Shown here one piece after another: positions 17,740 to 26,159 of a stretch of 48,181 nucleotides of DNA (the first letter of the stretch is position 1; the number at the start of each line of letters is the position of its first letter). Origin of the DNA: Bacteroidales bacterium (lineage in GTDB: Bacteria > Bacteroidota > Bacteroidia > Bacteroidales > Porphyromonadaceae); the NCBI GenBank assembly GCA_004555765.1, contig SFHG01000011.1, positions 1 through 48,181 on the forward strand, read 5' to 3'. The notes under the pieces were generated by a model. That model made no database searches and was not told the DNA's origin. It worked only from the letters and a program-made list of their open reading frames with translations. The translations under genes were made by a program, and so were the position numbers.

Positions 17740-19080
17740 TCAGATTACGCCCTGTTGGAGGATGGCTTCAGCCACTTTCATAAAGCCGGCAATGTTGGCA
17801 CCCTTAACGTAATTGATGTATCCGTCCGGCTGTCTGCCATACTTCACGCAAGCTTCGTGGATGGAACTCATGATTTCGTGGAGTTTGTCATCGATTTCCT
17901 GCTCGGACCAGCTCAAGTGAATGGCATTCTGGGTCATTTCGATGCCGGAGATGGAGACACCGCCTGCGTTCACTGCCTTACCGGGTGCAAAAGGAATCTT
18001 GGCATCAACAAACGCGTGGGTAGCTTCTGCCTTGCAGCCCATATTGGACACTTCGCAAGCGATCTGCACGCCATTCTTGATCAAGGTCTTTGCGTCATCA
18101 CCGTCAAGCTCGTTTTGGGTCGCGGAGCAGAGTGCGATGTCCACCTTTTCGCCCCAAGGTTTCTTACCGGCGAAGAACTTGGCGTTCGGGAACTTCTTCA
18201 CGTAATCGGCTACGACATCGTTACCGGAAGAGCGGAGGTCGAGCATGCACTGGAATTTCTCCGGTGTATTCACGCCGTCTTCGTCAAGGACGTATCCGTC
18301 GGGGCCGGAGAGTGTCACAACCTTGGCGCCAAACTCGGTGAGCTTCTTCGCAAGCCCCCAAGCCACGTTACCGAAGCCGGAGATAGCAACACGCTTGCCC
18401 TTGAGGTCGATCTTGTTTTCTTCGGCAAGCTGCTTGAGGAAGTAAGCCGCGCCGTAACCGGTCGATTCGGGACGGAGCTTGGATCCGCCAAAACTCATCC
18501 CCTTACCCGTCCAAGTACCGTTCTTTTCGTGGGTAAGCTTGGAATACATACCGTTGAGGTAGCCGATTTCGCGGGCACCTACACCCATATCGCCTGCGGG
18601 TACGTCCATATCCGGGCCGATGTGACGCCAGAGTTCGAGTACGTAGGCTTGGCAGAAGCGCATGATTTCGTTATCGCTCTTGCCTTTGGGGGAGAAGTCC
18701 GAACCGCCTTTGCCACCGCCCATAGGGAGCGTAGTCAGAGCGTTCTTAAAAGTCTGCTCGAAGCCGAGGAACTTGAGCGTGTCAAGCTTCACGTTGGCGT
18801 GGAAACGGGTACCGCCTTTGTACGGACCGATAGCGTTGCACCACTGAACACGGTAGCCGTTGTTCACCTGTACTTCGCCCTTGTCGTCCAACCAGGTTAC
18901 ACGGAAAGTAAAGATTCGGTCAGGTTCGACGAGACGCTCTGCGATCTTGGCTTTTTCAAACTCAGGATGCTGGTCGTACACCTCTTCGATGGATTCAAGG
19001 ACTTCACCGACTGCTTGAAGGAACTCGGGTTCGCCCGGGTGCTTTTCTTCGAGCTTTTTAAGTAACTCTTTAGTTTTCAT
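17740..19080 (-). CDS. gdhA: NADP-type glutamate dehydrogenase
   Basis: This 446-residue hexameric-type enzyme converts 2-oxoglutarate + ammonia + NAD(P)H to glutamate. The N-terminal substrate domain has VQVNNGYRVQWCNAIGPYKG, LPMGGGKGGSDFSPKG (catalytic lysine region) and DMDVPAGDMGVGAREIGYL. The Rossmann domain has VAISGFGNVAWGLAKKL and the C-terminus ends QNAIHLSW...GANIAGFMKVA. Full length for the 445-450 residue family. The residue after the second nucleotide strand (TLSGPDGYV) resembles NADP-linked members, but coenzyme preference is inferred. A TATATTTG box (minus, 19208-19201) lies about 120 bp upstream with a TTTG 16 bp further. Confidence 0.95.
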   Translation of the reverse strand: MKTKELLKKLEEKHPGEPEFLQAVGEVLESIEEVYDQHPEFEKAKIAERLVEPDRIFTFRVTWLDDKGEVQVNNGYRVQWCNAIGPYKGGTRFHANVKLDTLKFLGFEQTFKNALTTLPMGGGKGGSDFSPKGKSDNEIMRFCQAYVLELWRHIGPDMDVPAGDMGVGAREIGYLNGMYSKLTHEKNGTWTGKGMSFGGSKLRPESTGYGAAYFLKQLAEENKIDLKGKRVAISGFGNVAWGLAKKLTEFGAKVVTLSGPDGYVLDEDGVNTPEKFQCMLDLRSSGNDVVADYVKKFPNAKFFAGKKPWGEKVDIALCSATQNELDGDDAKTLIKNGVQIACEVSNMGCKAEATHAFVDAKIPFAPGKAVNAGGVSISGIEMTQNAIHLSWSEQEIDDKLHEIMSSIHEACVKYGRQPDGYINYVKGANIAGFMKVAEAILQQGVI

Positions 19081-19371
19081 CTGCTGAAAAACTTTTACGT
19101 GGTTTTAGAAAAAGAAATTATTTCGGATAGTTTTTTCAACTTCGGAGCAAAAGGAGAAAGGCATCGTGTGACGAATATTCCTTACCTGCCTTTCGCAAGG
19201 CAAATATAAGCAATAAAACGACACCAAAGGTCATTTGGTACCGTCTTTTAATTTTATTGGCTCTAAATCATCCTTTCGGGGAGATACAGACCGAGACGAA
19301 CGCCGAGGTCCGTACCTTTTTCCACCCTCATACGGTACCGCGTCACGCGCTATGCCCGTACCCCGAAATGC
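19081..19371. other. Intergenic region between gdhA and the pgl-linked membrane protein
   Basis: It contains the gdhA upstream region with the candidate box at 19201-19208. Several GGTACCG-type sequences lie near 19235 and 19332. No gene or clear terminator is visible. Confidence 0.4.
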
Positions 19372-20289
19372 TTACAGGCGGGACAACATCCGATTGGTGA
19401 GGAAGATGGTCGAAGAGAGATAGGCATACTCCTCCCTCAGCTGTCGGGACATCGCTGCGGCTTCGAGCTGCTCCGGACTCAGGAAGGTGCACTCATTCTC
19501 GGCGCAACATACATCGTCGAAATTTTCACCATGTTTCAGATTGAGGACGAAAAGGAAGACCACGTGCTCACCTTCCGAAGTCTTCTCCCGGTATTTCAAA
19601 AGGAACTTGGGGACGCGCCTCGTAAGCCTCTGCAATTTTTGCTCCGCCACTTCATAGGGCACCTCTCCGGGATGAACCGGGAACGAAAACGGCAGATCGA
19701 CTTCGGAGTCCGCCCCACAGCGCACCAAAAGTTTGTCTCCCCTGACGACCGCTACGCGGACAAGGGGAAGGAGCGAAACCACTTCCCGCCGCGTCGGCTT
19801 GAAATAATTACGAAGCACAAGGGCTGCATAGACAAGCACAGGGAAAAGCGCAGGCAACCACCCGAGATACAGGGGGCTGTCCACCCACTTGATATCCGCC
19901 AGAATGAGCGTGGCTATATAAAGGATGAAAAACAGCCCAAGAAGACGCGAGGCAAAAAGGCTCTCACGGATCCGGGCGGCACTTTTGCCGACCGGGAAAA
20001 AGACGGCAAAATTCATCCAGATATTGGCGACCAAGAGAGACACCAAGGCATATTTTACGGGAAGGACGTACGCGGCAAAGAGCGCCATCAGAGGGACGAC
20101 GTAGAATAGTGCGCTGAACGGTCTGTCCGGCTGGCGAAAGAGCAAAAACGCGCAGGCAGAAGTCGCCACACACGCCCCTATGATGCCCGGACAACAGCCC
20201 AAGGCATAGGCGAGAAAGGGAGGAACAAAAAACAGCCAAAAGAAAGCCGGATTGATGAGCCCCCAATACCCGTACGATTCCCTACTCAT
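19372..20289 (-). CDS. Membrane protein with C-terminal degenerate Nudix-like domain, function unknown
   Basis: This 305-residue protein has about five hydrophobic segments in the first 170 residues (PAFFWLFFVPPFLAYALG, FYVVPLMALFAAYVL, LLGLFFILYIATLIL and LGWLPALFPVLVYAALVL among them). A soluble C-terminal domain follows (VRVAVVRGDKLLVRCGAD, then VPYEVAEQKLQRLTRR). Its strand-helix pattern recalls a Nudix fold, but the REXXEE catalytic box is absent, so enzymatic activity is not supported. It overlaps the end of pgl by 4 bp (ATGA) and is therefore the last gene of the gnd-zwf-pgl operon. I do not recognise the family with certainty. Confidence 0.75.
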   Translation of the reverse strand: MSRESYGYWGLINPAFFWLFFVPPFLAYALGCCPGIIGACVATSACAFLLFRQPDRPFSALFYVVPLMALFAAYVLPVKYALVSLLVANIWMNFAVFFPVGKSAARIRESLFASRLLGLFFILYIATLILADIKWVDSPLYLGWLPALFPVLVYAALVLRNYFKPTRREVVSLLPLVRVAVVRGDKLLVRCGADSEVDLPFSFPVHPGEVPYEVAEQKLQRLTRRVPKFLLKYREKTSEGEHVVFLFVLNLKHGENFDDVCCAENECTFLSPEQLEAAAMSRQLREEYAYLSSTIFLTNRMLSRL

Positions 20290-21002
20290 AGCGCTATGTC
20301 CGTAAAGACACTGACGCGACCTGCCCGCTTCATCACAAAAGCCGCAGGAAGAGTGGCATCTGCTTCATCCCGGGGATTCGTAACGCGCGTCAGGATATCC
20401 CTTTTCTTTTCCCCAAGGACGTGAAAGAGGACTTCCGGCACCGACAGTATCCCGCTATAAGAGAGCGCCACCCGAAGAATGCCGTTATAGGGGTTGACGC
20501 TCGAGATGTAGTACTCCCTCCGCTCAAAAAGATTCTGTCCCGGAAAAAGGGAAGACGTGTGTCCGTCGTCCCCCACCCCCAAGATTACGAGGTCAAAGGG
20601 TACCGCAGCACCCCGCCCGGACATATCCGCCCTAACCTCGTCATCATAAGCACGTGCCGCCTCATCCGAAGAGCGCTCCGGACGGTACAGAATCGGATGA
20701 AGGAGTTCGGACGGGTACTCTTCAGGAGCGAAGAAATGCCGATACGCGTTGCCAAAATTGCTCTCCGCACTCTCTACGGGGACGAGCCTTTCGTCCACCC
20801 ACCAGAAGTGCACCCCTAAGTTCTTGAATTCACCCTTCGGACGCTTCCGCCAGTAGGCAAAAAGCGTGTCCGGAGTGGATCCGCCACTCAGCGCAACATG
20901 AATGGGGCGCTTGAAAGAGCGGGACAAAGAGACAATTTTACCCGTAATCAACGCGGCCACTTCTTCGGGTGAAGCCCCGACATAGATATCTTTTGTGTTC
21001 AT
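20286..21002 (-). CDS. pgl: 6-phosphogluconolactonase
   Basis: This 238-residue enzyme hydrolyses 6-phosphogluconolactone to 6-phosphogluconate, the second oxidative pentose phosphate step. Motifs are HVALSGGSTPDTLFAYW (phosphate-binding), FWWVDERLVPVESAESNFG and VILGVGDDGHTSSLFPG, all typical of the DevB/SOL type. Full length. It lies 82 bp after zwf and overlaps the downstream membrane gene by 4 bp, forming one operon with gnd and zwf. Confidence 0.95.
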   Translation of the reverse strand: MNTKDIYVGASPEEVAALITGKIVSLSRSFKRPIHVALSGGSTPDTLFAYWRKRPKGEFKNLGVHFWWVDERLVPVESAESNFGNAYRHFFAPEEYPSELLHPILYRPERSSDEAARAYDDEVRADMSGRGAAVPFDLVILGVGDDGHTSSLFPGQNLFERREYYISSVNPYNGILRVALSYSGILSVPEVLFHVLGEKKRDILTRVTNPRDEADATLPAAFVMKRAGRVSVFTDIAL

Positions 21003-21084
21003 CTGTTGCTCAAAAAGCTCCGCCTCCCCGATTCTCGACCCGCAAAGCGCGTAAGTGCAGGAGAAAGAGAGGGGAAAGAGTCGA

Positions 21085-22650
21085 TCAAAGTTCGCAGTAA
21101 ATATCGTTATCCGTCAGGTTGCGGCAAGGGTTCGTCCAAGAAGTACCGCTCTCAAGGAGCCGGTCGCTTTCTTTCGGACCCCAAGTCCGCGCCGGATAGC
21201 CGTAGAGCGGTATCTCGTCGTTGTGCTTCTGCCACTCCTTCAGTATCGGGTCATAGAAGCGCCAACTGAACTCGACTGCATCGCTACGGGTAAAGAGCGA
21301 GGGATCGCCAAGCATACAGTCCTCCAAGAGCCGTGAATAAGCATCCTCCGTGGGTACCCCGCCGAGCTTGTCGTACGTAAAGTCCATCGAGACCTTCTTA
21401 ATCTCGAAACCGGATCCCGGTACTTTCATACCGAACTTCAGGGTCGCCCCCTCATTGGGCGCGATCCGTATCGTAAGCGTATTAGGTACGGCTTTGCCAT
21501 CCGAGGATCCGAATATGAGATGCGGCGCACTTTTGAAGTGCACGACAATTTCGGTTACTTTGGTAGGCATCTGTTTGCCCGTACGAATATAGAAGGGCAC
21601 TCCCTCCCAGCGCCAATTGTCGAGGAACACTTTCAGAGCCACGAACGTTTCCGTCCTGCTCTCCGGGTCTACCTTATCTTCCTCTCTGTACCCCTTCAAG
21701 GTATTTTCCCCGACGTGGCTCTCGACATACTGCCCCCTAATCACATTCTTTCGGATGTCTTCGGGACTGAATTTCCTCATAGACCGGTAGACTTTCACCA
21801 CTTCGTCCCGGAAAGATCCGGCGTCAAACGAAGCCGGAGCCTCCATGGCTACGAGCGCCAAAAGCTGGGAGAGATGGTTCTGAACCATGTCCCTGAGGGC
21901 ACCGGCGTGGTCGTAGTACCCGCCGCGTTTCTCCACGCCCATATTCTCCACTGCCGTGATCTCCACTCTCTCAATGTAATTGCGGTTCCAGAGAGGCTCG
22001 AAGATACCATTGGCGAAGCGGAGGGCGAGGATGTTCTGCGCCGTCTCCTTGCCCAGGTAGTGGTCCATACGAAACATCTGGTCTTCCTCAAAAATCCCCT
22101 GATAGAGATTATTGAGCCTGAGTGCACTCTCGAGGTCTGTCCCGAAAGGCTTCTCGATAACGATACGTCTCAGGGTCTCTTTGCCGTGTGCTTCTCCCCG
22201 GTTGAGGTCTACGGTTTGGAGATTCTGAGGAATCACCCCATAGAGTTCGGGCGGAGTGGCGAGGTAAAAGATGTAGTTGCCGGGGTTCTCTATCTCTCCG
22301 TCCACTATGGAGAGGTACTGCCTGAATCCCGGATACTCTTCTCTGTCCGTGGGGGACATGGCGTAGTACCTGAGGTGCGAGACGAATTCCTCCGCCTTGC
22401 TTCCGTCGTACTCTTCGTCGGGGAGGTATTTCTTTAAGTTCTCGGCGATGTAGGATTGGTAGTCTTCGTCACGGTATTCGGATCGGCCGGAGCCCACGAT
22501 TGCGAAGCGTGAGGGCATCTTGCCCTTGCGGTACAGTTGGTAGAGCGAAGGCATTAGCTTCCGCTTCGTGAGGTCTCCCGACCCCCCGAAGATAACCAGT
22601 ATCAAGGCATCCGGGAGGATGGCAGACGGAATGGCTGTTGCTTCTTTCAT
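21085..22650 (-). CDS. zwf: Glucose-6-phosphate 1-dehydrogenase
   Basis: This 521-residue enzyme oxidises glucose 6-phosphate to the lactone with NAD(P)+. The nucleotide motif FGGSGDLTKRKLMPSLYQLY is at residues 21-40. RIVIEKPFGTDL and the active-site motif RMDHYLGKE are in the middle, and the C-terminal domain has FYIRTGKQMPTKVTEI and LLEDCMLGDPSLFTRSD. Full length, with no visible defect. It begins 15 bp after the gnd stop codon, so the two are co-transcribed. Confidence 0.97.
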   Translation of the reverse strand: MKEATAIPSAILPDALILVIFGGSGDLTKRKLMPSLYQLYRKGKMPSRFAIVGSGRSEYRDEDYQSYIAENLKKYLPDEEYDGSKAEEFVSHLRYYAMSPTDREEYPGFRQYLSIVDGEIENPGNYIFYLATPPELYGVIPQNLQTVDLNRGEAHGKETLRRIVIEKPFGTDLESALRLNNLYQGIFEEDQMFRMDHYLGKETAQNILALRFANGIFEPLWNRNYIERVEITAVENMGVEKRGGYYDHAGALRDMVQNHLSQLLALVAMEAPASFDAGSFRDEVVKVYRSMRKFSPEDIRKNVIRGQYVESHVGENTLKGYREEDKVDPESRTETFVALKVFLDNWRWEGVPFYIRTGKQMPTKVTEIVVHFKSAPHLIFGSSDGKAVPNTLTIRIAPNEGATLKFGMKVPGSGFEIKKVSMDFTYDKLGGVPTEDAYSRLLEDCMLGDPSLFTRSDAVEFSWRFYDPILKEWQKHNDEIPLYGYPARTWGPKESDRLLESGTSWTNPCRNLTDNDIYCEL

Positions 22651-22665
22651 AGAAAATTGCCCCGT

Positions 22666-24126
22666 TTATACCGTGTACGACTTGCTTGTAAATTCGGATC
22701 CGGTGTGCTCCCAGTCTTCGTGGAAAAACTTGCCTCTCTCCCTGTCCACTCTCTCGAAAGTGTGGGCACCGAAAAAGTCCCTCTGGGCTTGGAGCATATT
22801 CGCAGGCAGACGGTCGGAAGTGAGGGAGTAGAGGTAATTGAGCGCGCTGCTCATCGCCGGCAGGGCAAGACCACTCTTGGCCGCCACGGCGACGACTTCG
22901 CGCCAAGCATCGAGCGACTCAAGGACTTCGCTCTTGAAGTACTCGTCAAGGAGAAGGTTTTCGAGCTTGGGGTTACGCTTGTAGGCTTCATCGATTTTGT
23001 CGAGAAATTTACTCCGGATGATGCACCCCGCGCGCCAGATGCGGGCCAGAGCCGCGAGGTCGAGATCCCAGCCCTTTTCCTTCCCTGCTTCCTGCATCAG
23101 TTGGAAGCCTTGGGCATAGCTCACGAGCTTGCTGGCATAAAGCGCCTTCTCGAGCATCGCCACAAGGTCGCCCTTGGGAGCTTCGGGGACGAGCCTCAGC
23201 CCGTAAGCTTTGTGCGCCTCTTCCCTGAGGTCTTTCAGTGACGAAAGGCTTCTTTCGTACACTGCCGTGGAGATGAGGTTAAGCGGTATGCCGTAATCAA
23301 GCGAAGTGTGGACACTCCACTTGCCTGTCCCCTTCTGCCCCGCTGCGTCCAAAATCTTATCTACCAGATAGTCCTCCGGAGACTCGGGGTCTCTGCGTCT
23401 GAGGATCTCGGAAGTGATCTCGATGAGATAACTGTCCAGAGGACCTCTGTTCCACCTCGAGAATATATCCGCCATCTCCTCGTTGGACTTCCCGAGGATG
23501 TTTTTCATCACGTAATAAGCCTCGCTAATCAGCTGCATATCGCCGTACTCGATGCCGTTGTGGATCATCTTCACGAAGTGACCCGCGCCGCCGGAGCCGA
23601 TCCACTCGCAGCACGGATCGCCGTTGGGTGCTTTCGCGGCTATCTTTTGCAGGATAGGCACCACTTCCTCTTTCGCTTCGGGAGCGCCGCCGGGCATCAG
23701 GGAGGGACCGGTCAGAGCACCCACTTCTCCCCCACTCGTACCCGAGCCGACGAAATGGATGCCTTTCTCTCTGAGGTAAGTCACTCTCCGCTCCGTGTCC
23801 TGGTAGTTGGAGTTACCGCCATCAATGATGATGTCACCCTCTTCCAGGTACGGGAGCAGTTGCCGGGCGACCATATCTACGGGAGAGCCGGCTTTGATCA
23901 TCAGCAAAATCTTCCTCGGTCGCTTCAGAGAGGCGACGAGAGAAGCATAGTCCTTGTGCGGGCTGAAACGGTGTCCCTCACCGTAGTCGGCCATAAAGCG
24001 ATCCACAGTACTCGGCGTGTGGTTATAGACGGAGACGGTAAAGCCGTTCCTTTCAAGATTACGGGCGAGATTGCTCCCCATTACTGCCAAGCCGATTACG
24101 GCGATATCGGACGTTCCTTGTGTCAT
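22666..24126 (-). CDS. gnd: 6-phosphogluconate dehydrogenase, decarboxylating
   Basis: This 486-residue enzyme converts 6-phosphogluconate to ribulose 5-phosphate + CO2 with NADP+. The start is placed at MTQGTSDIAVIG (24126), because the 16 residues upstream are not family-like. Motifs are IGLAVMGSNLARNL, IDGGNSNYQDTERRV, FVGSGTSGGEVGALTGPSLMPGG and the catalytic GGAGHFVKMIHNGIEYGDMQ. Full length. It is the first gene of the gnd-zwf-pgl operon, divergent from pyrG. Confidence 0.96.
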   Translation of the reverse strand: MTQGTSDIAVIGLAVMGSNLARNLERNGFTVSVYNHTPSTVDRFMADYGEGHRFSPHKDYASLVASLKRPRKILLMIKAGSPVDMVARQLLPYLEEGDIIIDGGNSNYQDTERRVTYLREKGIHFVGSGTSGGEVGALTGPSLMPGGAPEAKEEVVPILQKIAAKAPNGDPCCEWIGSGGAGHFVKMIHNGIEYGDMQLISEAYYVMKNILGKSNEEMADIFSRWNRGPLDSYLIEITSEILRRRDPESPEDYLVDKILDAAGQKGTGKWSVHTSLDYGIPLNLISTAVYERSLSSLKDLREEAHKAYGLRLVPEAPKGDLVAMLEKALYASKLVSYAQGFQLMQEAGKEKGWDLDLAALARIWRAGCIIRSKFLDKIDEAYKRNPKLENLLLDEYFKSEVLESLDAWREVVAVAAKSGLALPAMSSALNYLYSLTSDRLPANMLQAQRDFFGAHTFERVDRERGKFFHEDWEHTGSEFTSKSYTV

Positions 24127-24370
24127 TGTGATTGTGTGTCGTATACTGGTGTGTCGAAAATATTTGCTCTTCACTCTGCCACTCCCCTTCTCTAAGAAAA
24201 CAACCCTTGTCCTATTTTGTTTTTGCTTGCGACACGCTTTCCGGCACCAAAAGTCGCCCTATCCTATGTCCGTATCTCGTCTCACTCTACGTCCGTATCT
24301 CGTCTCACTCTATGTCCGTATCTCGTCTCCTTCCCGGTCCGTGCAAAAATGCCCGTCTACTCAAGGGGTC
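24127..24370. other. Divergent gnd/pyrG intergenic region
   Basis: It holds the 23-bp tandem repeat at 24265-24330 in the middle and the pyrG promoter at its right end. I do not find a convincing TAnnTTTG promoter for gnd. An open frame across the repeat is a translation of the repeat and not a gene. Confidence 0.5.
24265..24330. repeat. 23-bp tandem repeat, nearly 3 copies (CCGTATCTCGTCTC core)
   Basis: Units start at 24265, 24288 and 24311 with TAYGTCCGTATCTCGTCTC; the third is truncated after 20 bp. The core CCGTATCTCG recurs twice upstream of rpsA (8542-8571), and a CTGTATCTCG variant lies near 28151 after yidC. It is therefore a dispersed intergenic motif locally amplified here, between gnd and pyrG. 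Confidence 0.85.
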
Positions 24371-24401
24371 TTTATATTCCTGATTGCATTTGGTATCTTT
24401 G
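24371..24401 (+). promoter_or_regulatory. Putative pyrG promoter
   Basis: TTTA (24371-24374), a 19-bp spacer and TATCTTTG (24394-24401) fit the Bacteroidetes consensus with one mismatch in the -33 box. The predicted start near 24408 gives a leader of about 77 nt before the pyrG ATG. Confidence 0.65.
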
Positions 24402-24484
24402 CGTAGATCTGTGGAGCGCAGGCTCCGACCGGACACTTCCGAAATTTGACAACAATACCATCAAATATACGCACGCAAAGAGTG

Positions 24485-26113
24485 ATGAAAAAGGACACTA
24501 AGTACATCTTCGTGACGGGGGGCGTTGTTTCCTCCCTCGGGAAAGGAATCGTCGCCGCGTCTCTCGGCAAACTACTCATCTCGAGAGGACTGAAGGGAAC
24601 GAACCAAAAATTTGACCCCTACATCAACATTGACCCCGGTACCCTCAATCCCTACGAGCACGGAGAGTGCTACGTCACAGAAGACGGATACGAAGCAGAC
24701 CTCGACCTCGGCCACTACGAGCGATTCCTCGACATCCGCACTTCGCGCAACAATAACGTCACCACGGGACGCGTATACAAGACCGTCATTGAGCGCGAAC
24801 GCAAAGGCGACTTCCTCGGTAAGACCGTGCAAGTCGTGCCGCACATCACCGACGAAATCAAAAGGTGTGTCAAGAGGCTCAGCACCTCGGGCGACTACGA
24901 CTTCGTCATCACCGAGATCGGAGGCACCGTCGGGGACATCGAGTCCCTGCCTTTCCTCGAAAGCGTCCGCCAACTCAAGATGGAGCTCGGGAACGAAAAC
25001 TGTATGGTCATCCACCTCACCTACGTGCCTTACCTGAAGGCGGCCAAAGAGCTCAAGACCAAGCCCACGCAACACTCCGTCAAGCAGCTCCAAGAGGAAG
25101 GCATCCAAGCGGATATGCTCGTCCTACGCACCGAAGTAAAGCTCGACCAAGACCTCATCAATAAAGTCGCACGCTTCACAAACGTCTCTCCCTCCGCCGT
25201 CATTCAATCCTACGACGTACCGAGCATCTACGAAGTGCCGCTGATGCTGCACGAGCAGAAGATGGACGAAGAAGTGATCCGTCAGCTCAAACTGCCTGCG
25301 ACCACAGAGCCTCAGATGGACGACTGGATGCACTACTTGGACAAGCAGAACAAAGTAACCGAAGAGGTGAAAATAGGCCTTATCGGCAAATACGTGGAGC
25401 TGCAGGATGCCTACAAGTCCATCGACGAAGCCCTGCATCAGGCCTCCGTCTACAACAACCGGAAAGTAAATATCGTCCGCATACAGAGCGAAGGCATTCG
25501 CGAAGACAACGTCGAAAGCCTGCTCAAAGACCTTGACGGCGTAGTCGTGGCGCCCGGATTCGGAAGTCGCGGCATTGAAGGAAAGCTGACTGCCCTCAGG
25601 TATTGCAGGGAGAGAGACCTCCCCACCTTCGGTATCTGCCTCGGAATGCAATGTATGAGCATCGAATTTGCCCGCAACGTCCTCGGACTGCCGGATGCCA
25701 ATAGTACCGAATTTGACGAGAAGTGCGAAGATCCCGTCATCGACCTTATGGAAAGCCAAAAAGCGATCATAGACCTCGGCGGGACAATGAGACTGGGAGC
25801 TTACGACTGCGAGCTCCTCCCCGACAGCCTTGCGGCCAAAGCCTACGGCAGCACGCACATCAAGGAGCGTCATCGTCACCGCTACGAATTCAACGAGAAA
25901 TATGCCGAAGCCTTCGAGAAGGCCGGAGCCCGTCTCTCAGGACGCAACCCCCACAGCGAACTCGTCGAAGTGCTCGAGCTCCCGGACAAACGGTGGTACA
26001 TCGGCACCCAGTACCATCCCGAATACTCGTCCACCGTCCTGCACACCCACCCGCTCTTCCTCTCCTTCATCAAGGAGGCCGTGAAGTACCGTGGCGAGAA
26101 GGAAGGCAAGTGA
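24485..26113 (+). CDS. pyrG: CTP synthase
   Basis: This 542-residue enzyme aminates UTP to CTP using glutamine. The start MKKDTKYIFVTGGVVSSLGKG (24485) matches the family N-terminus and includes the P-loop-like ATP motif. YINIDPGTLNPYEHGECYV follows. The C-terminal class I glutamine amidotransferase domain has the nucleophilic Cys in FGICLGMQC and the His-Glu pair in QYHPEYSS. The 13 extra residues of the longer frame upstream are not conserved-looking. It lies 46 bp before yidC and is probably co-transcribed with it. Confidence 0.97.
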   Translation: MKKDTKYIFVTGGVVSSLGKGIVAASLGKLLISRGLKGTNQKFDPYINIDPGTLNPYEHGECYVTEDGYEADLDLGHYERFLDIRTSRNNNVTTGRVYKTVIERERKGDFLGKTVQVVPHITDEIKRCVKRLSTSGDYDFVITEIGGTVGDIESLPFLESVRQLKMELGNENCMVIHLTYVPYLKAAKELKTKPTQHSVKQLQEEGIQADMLVLRTEVKLDQDLINKVARFTNVSPSAVIQSYDVPSIYEVPLMLHEQKMDEEVIRQLKLPATTEPQMDDWMHYLDKQNKVTEEVKIGLIGKYVELQDAYKSIDEALHQASVYNNRKVNIVRIQSEGIREDNVESLLKDLDGVVVAPGFGSRGIEGKLTALRYCRERDLPTFGICLGMQCMSIEFARNVLGLPDANSTEFDEKCEDPVIDLMESQKAIIDLGGTMRLGAYDCELLPDSLAAKAYGSTHIKERHRHRYEFNEKYAEAFEKAGARLSGRNPHSELVEVLELPDKRWYIGTQYHPEYSSTVLHTHPLFLSFIKEAVKYRGEKEGK

Positions 26114-26159
26114 GCACACCCTGTCACGCAATTCTTATCCAGACATCAAAATATATTAG

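Noticed and set aside
17755..19065. 436-residue open frame antisense to gdhA, and similar long antisense frames in ppdK, rpsA, gnd and yidC
   Set aside because: These are shadow frames caused by the codon bias of the real genes on the other strand; none has recognisable motifs or its own context.
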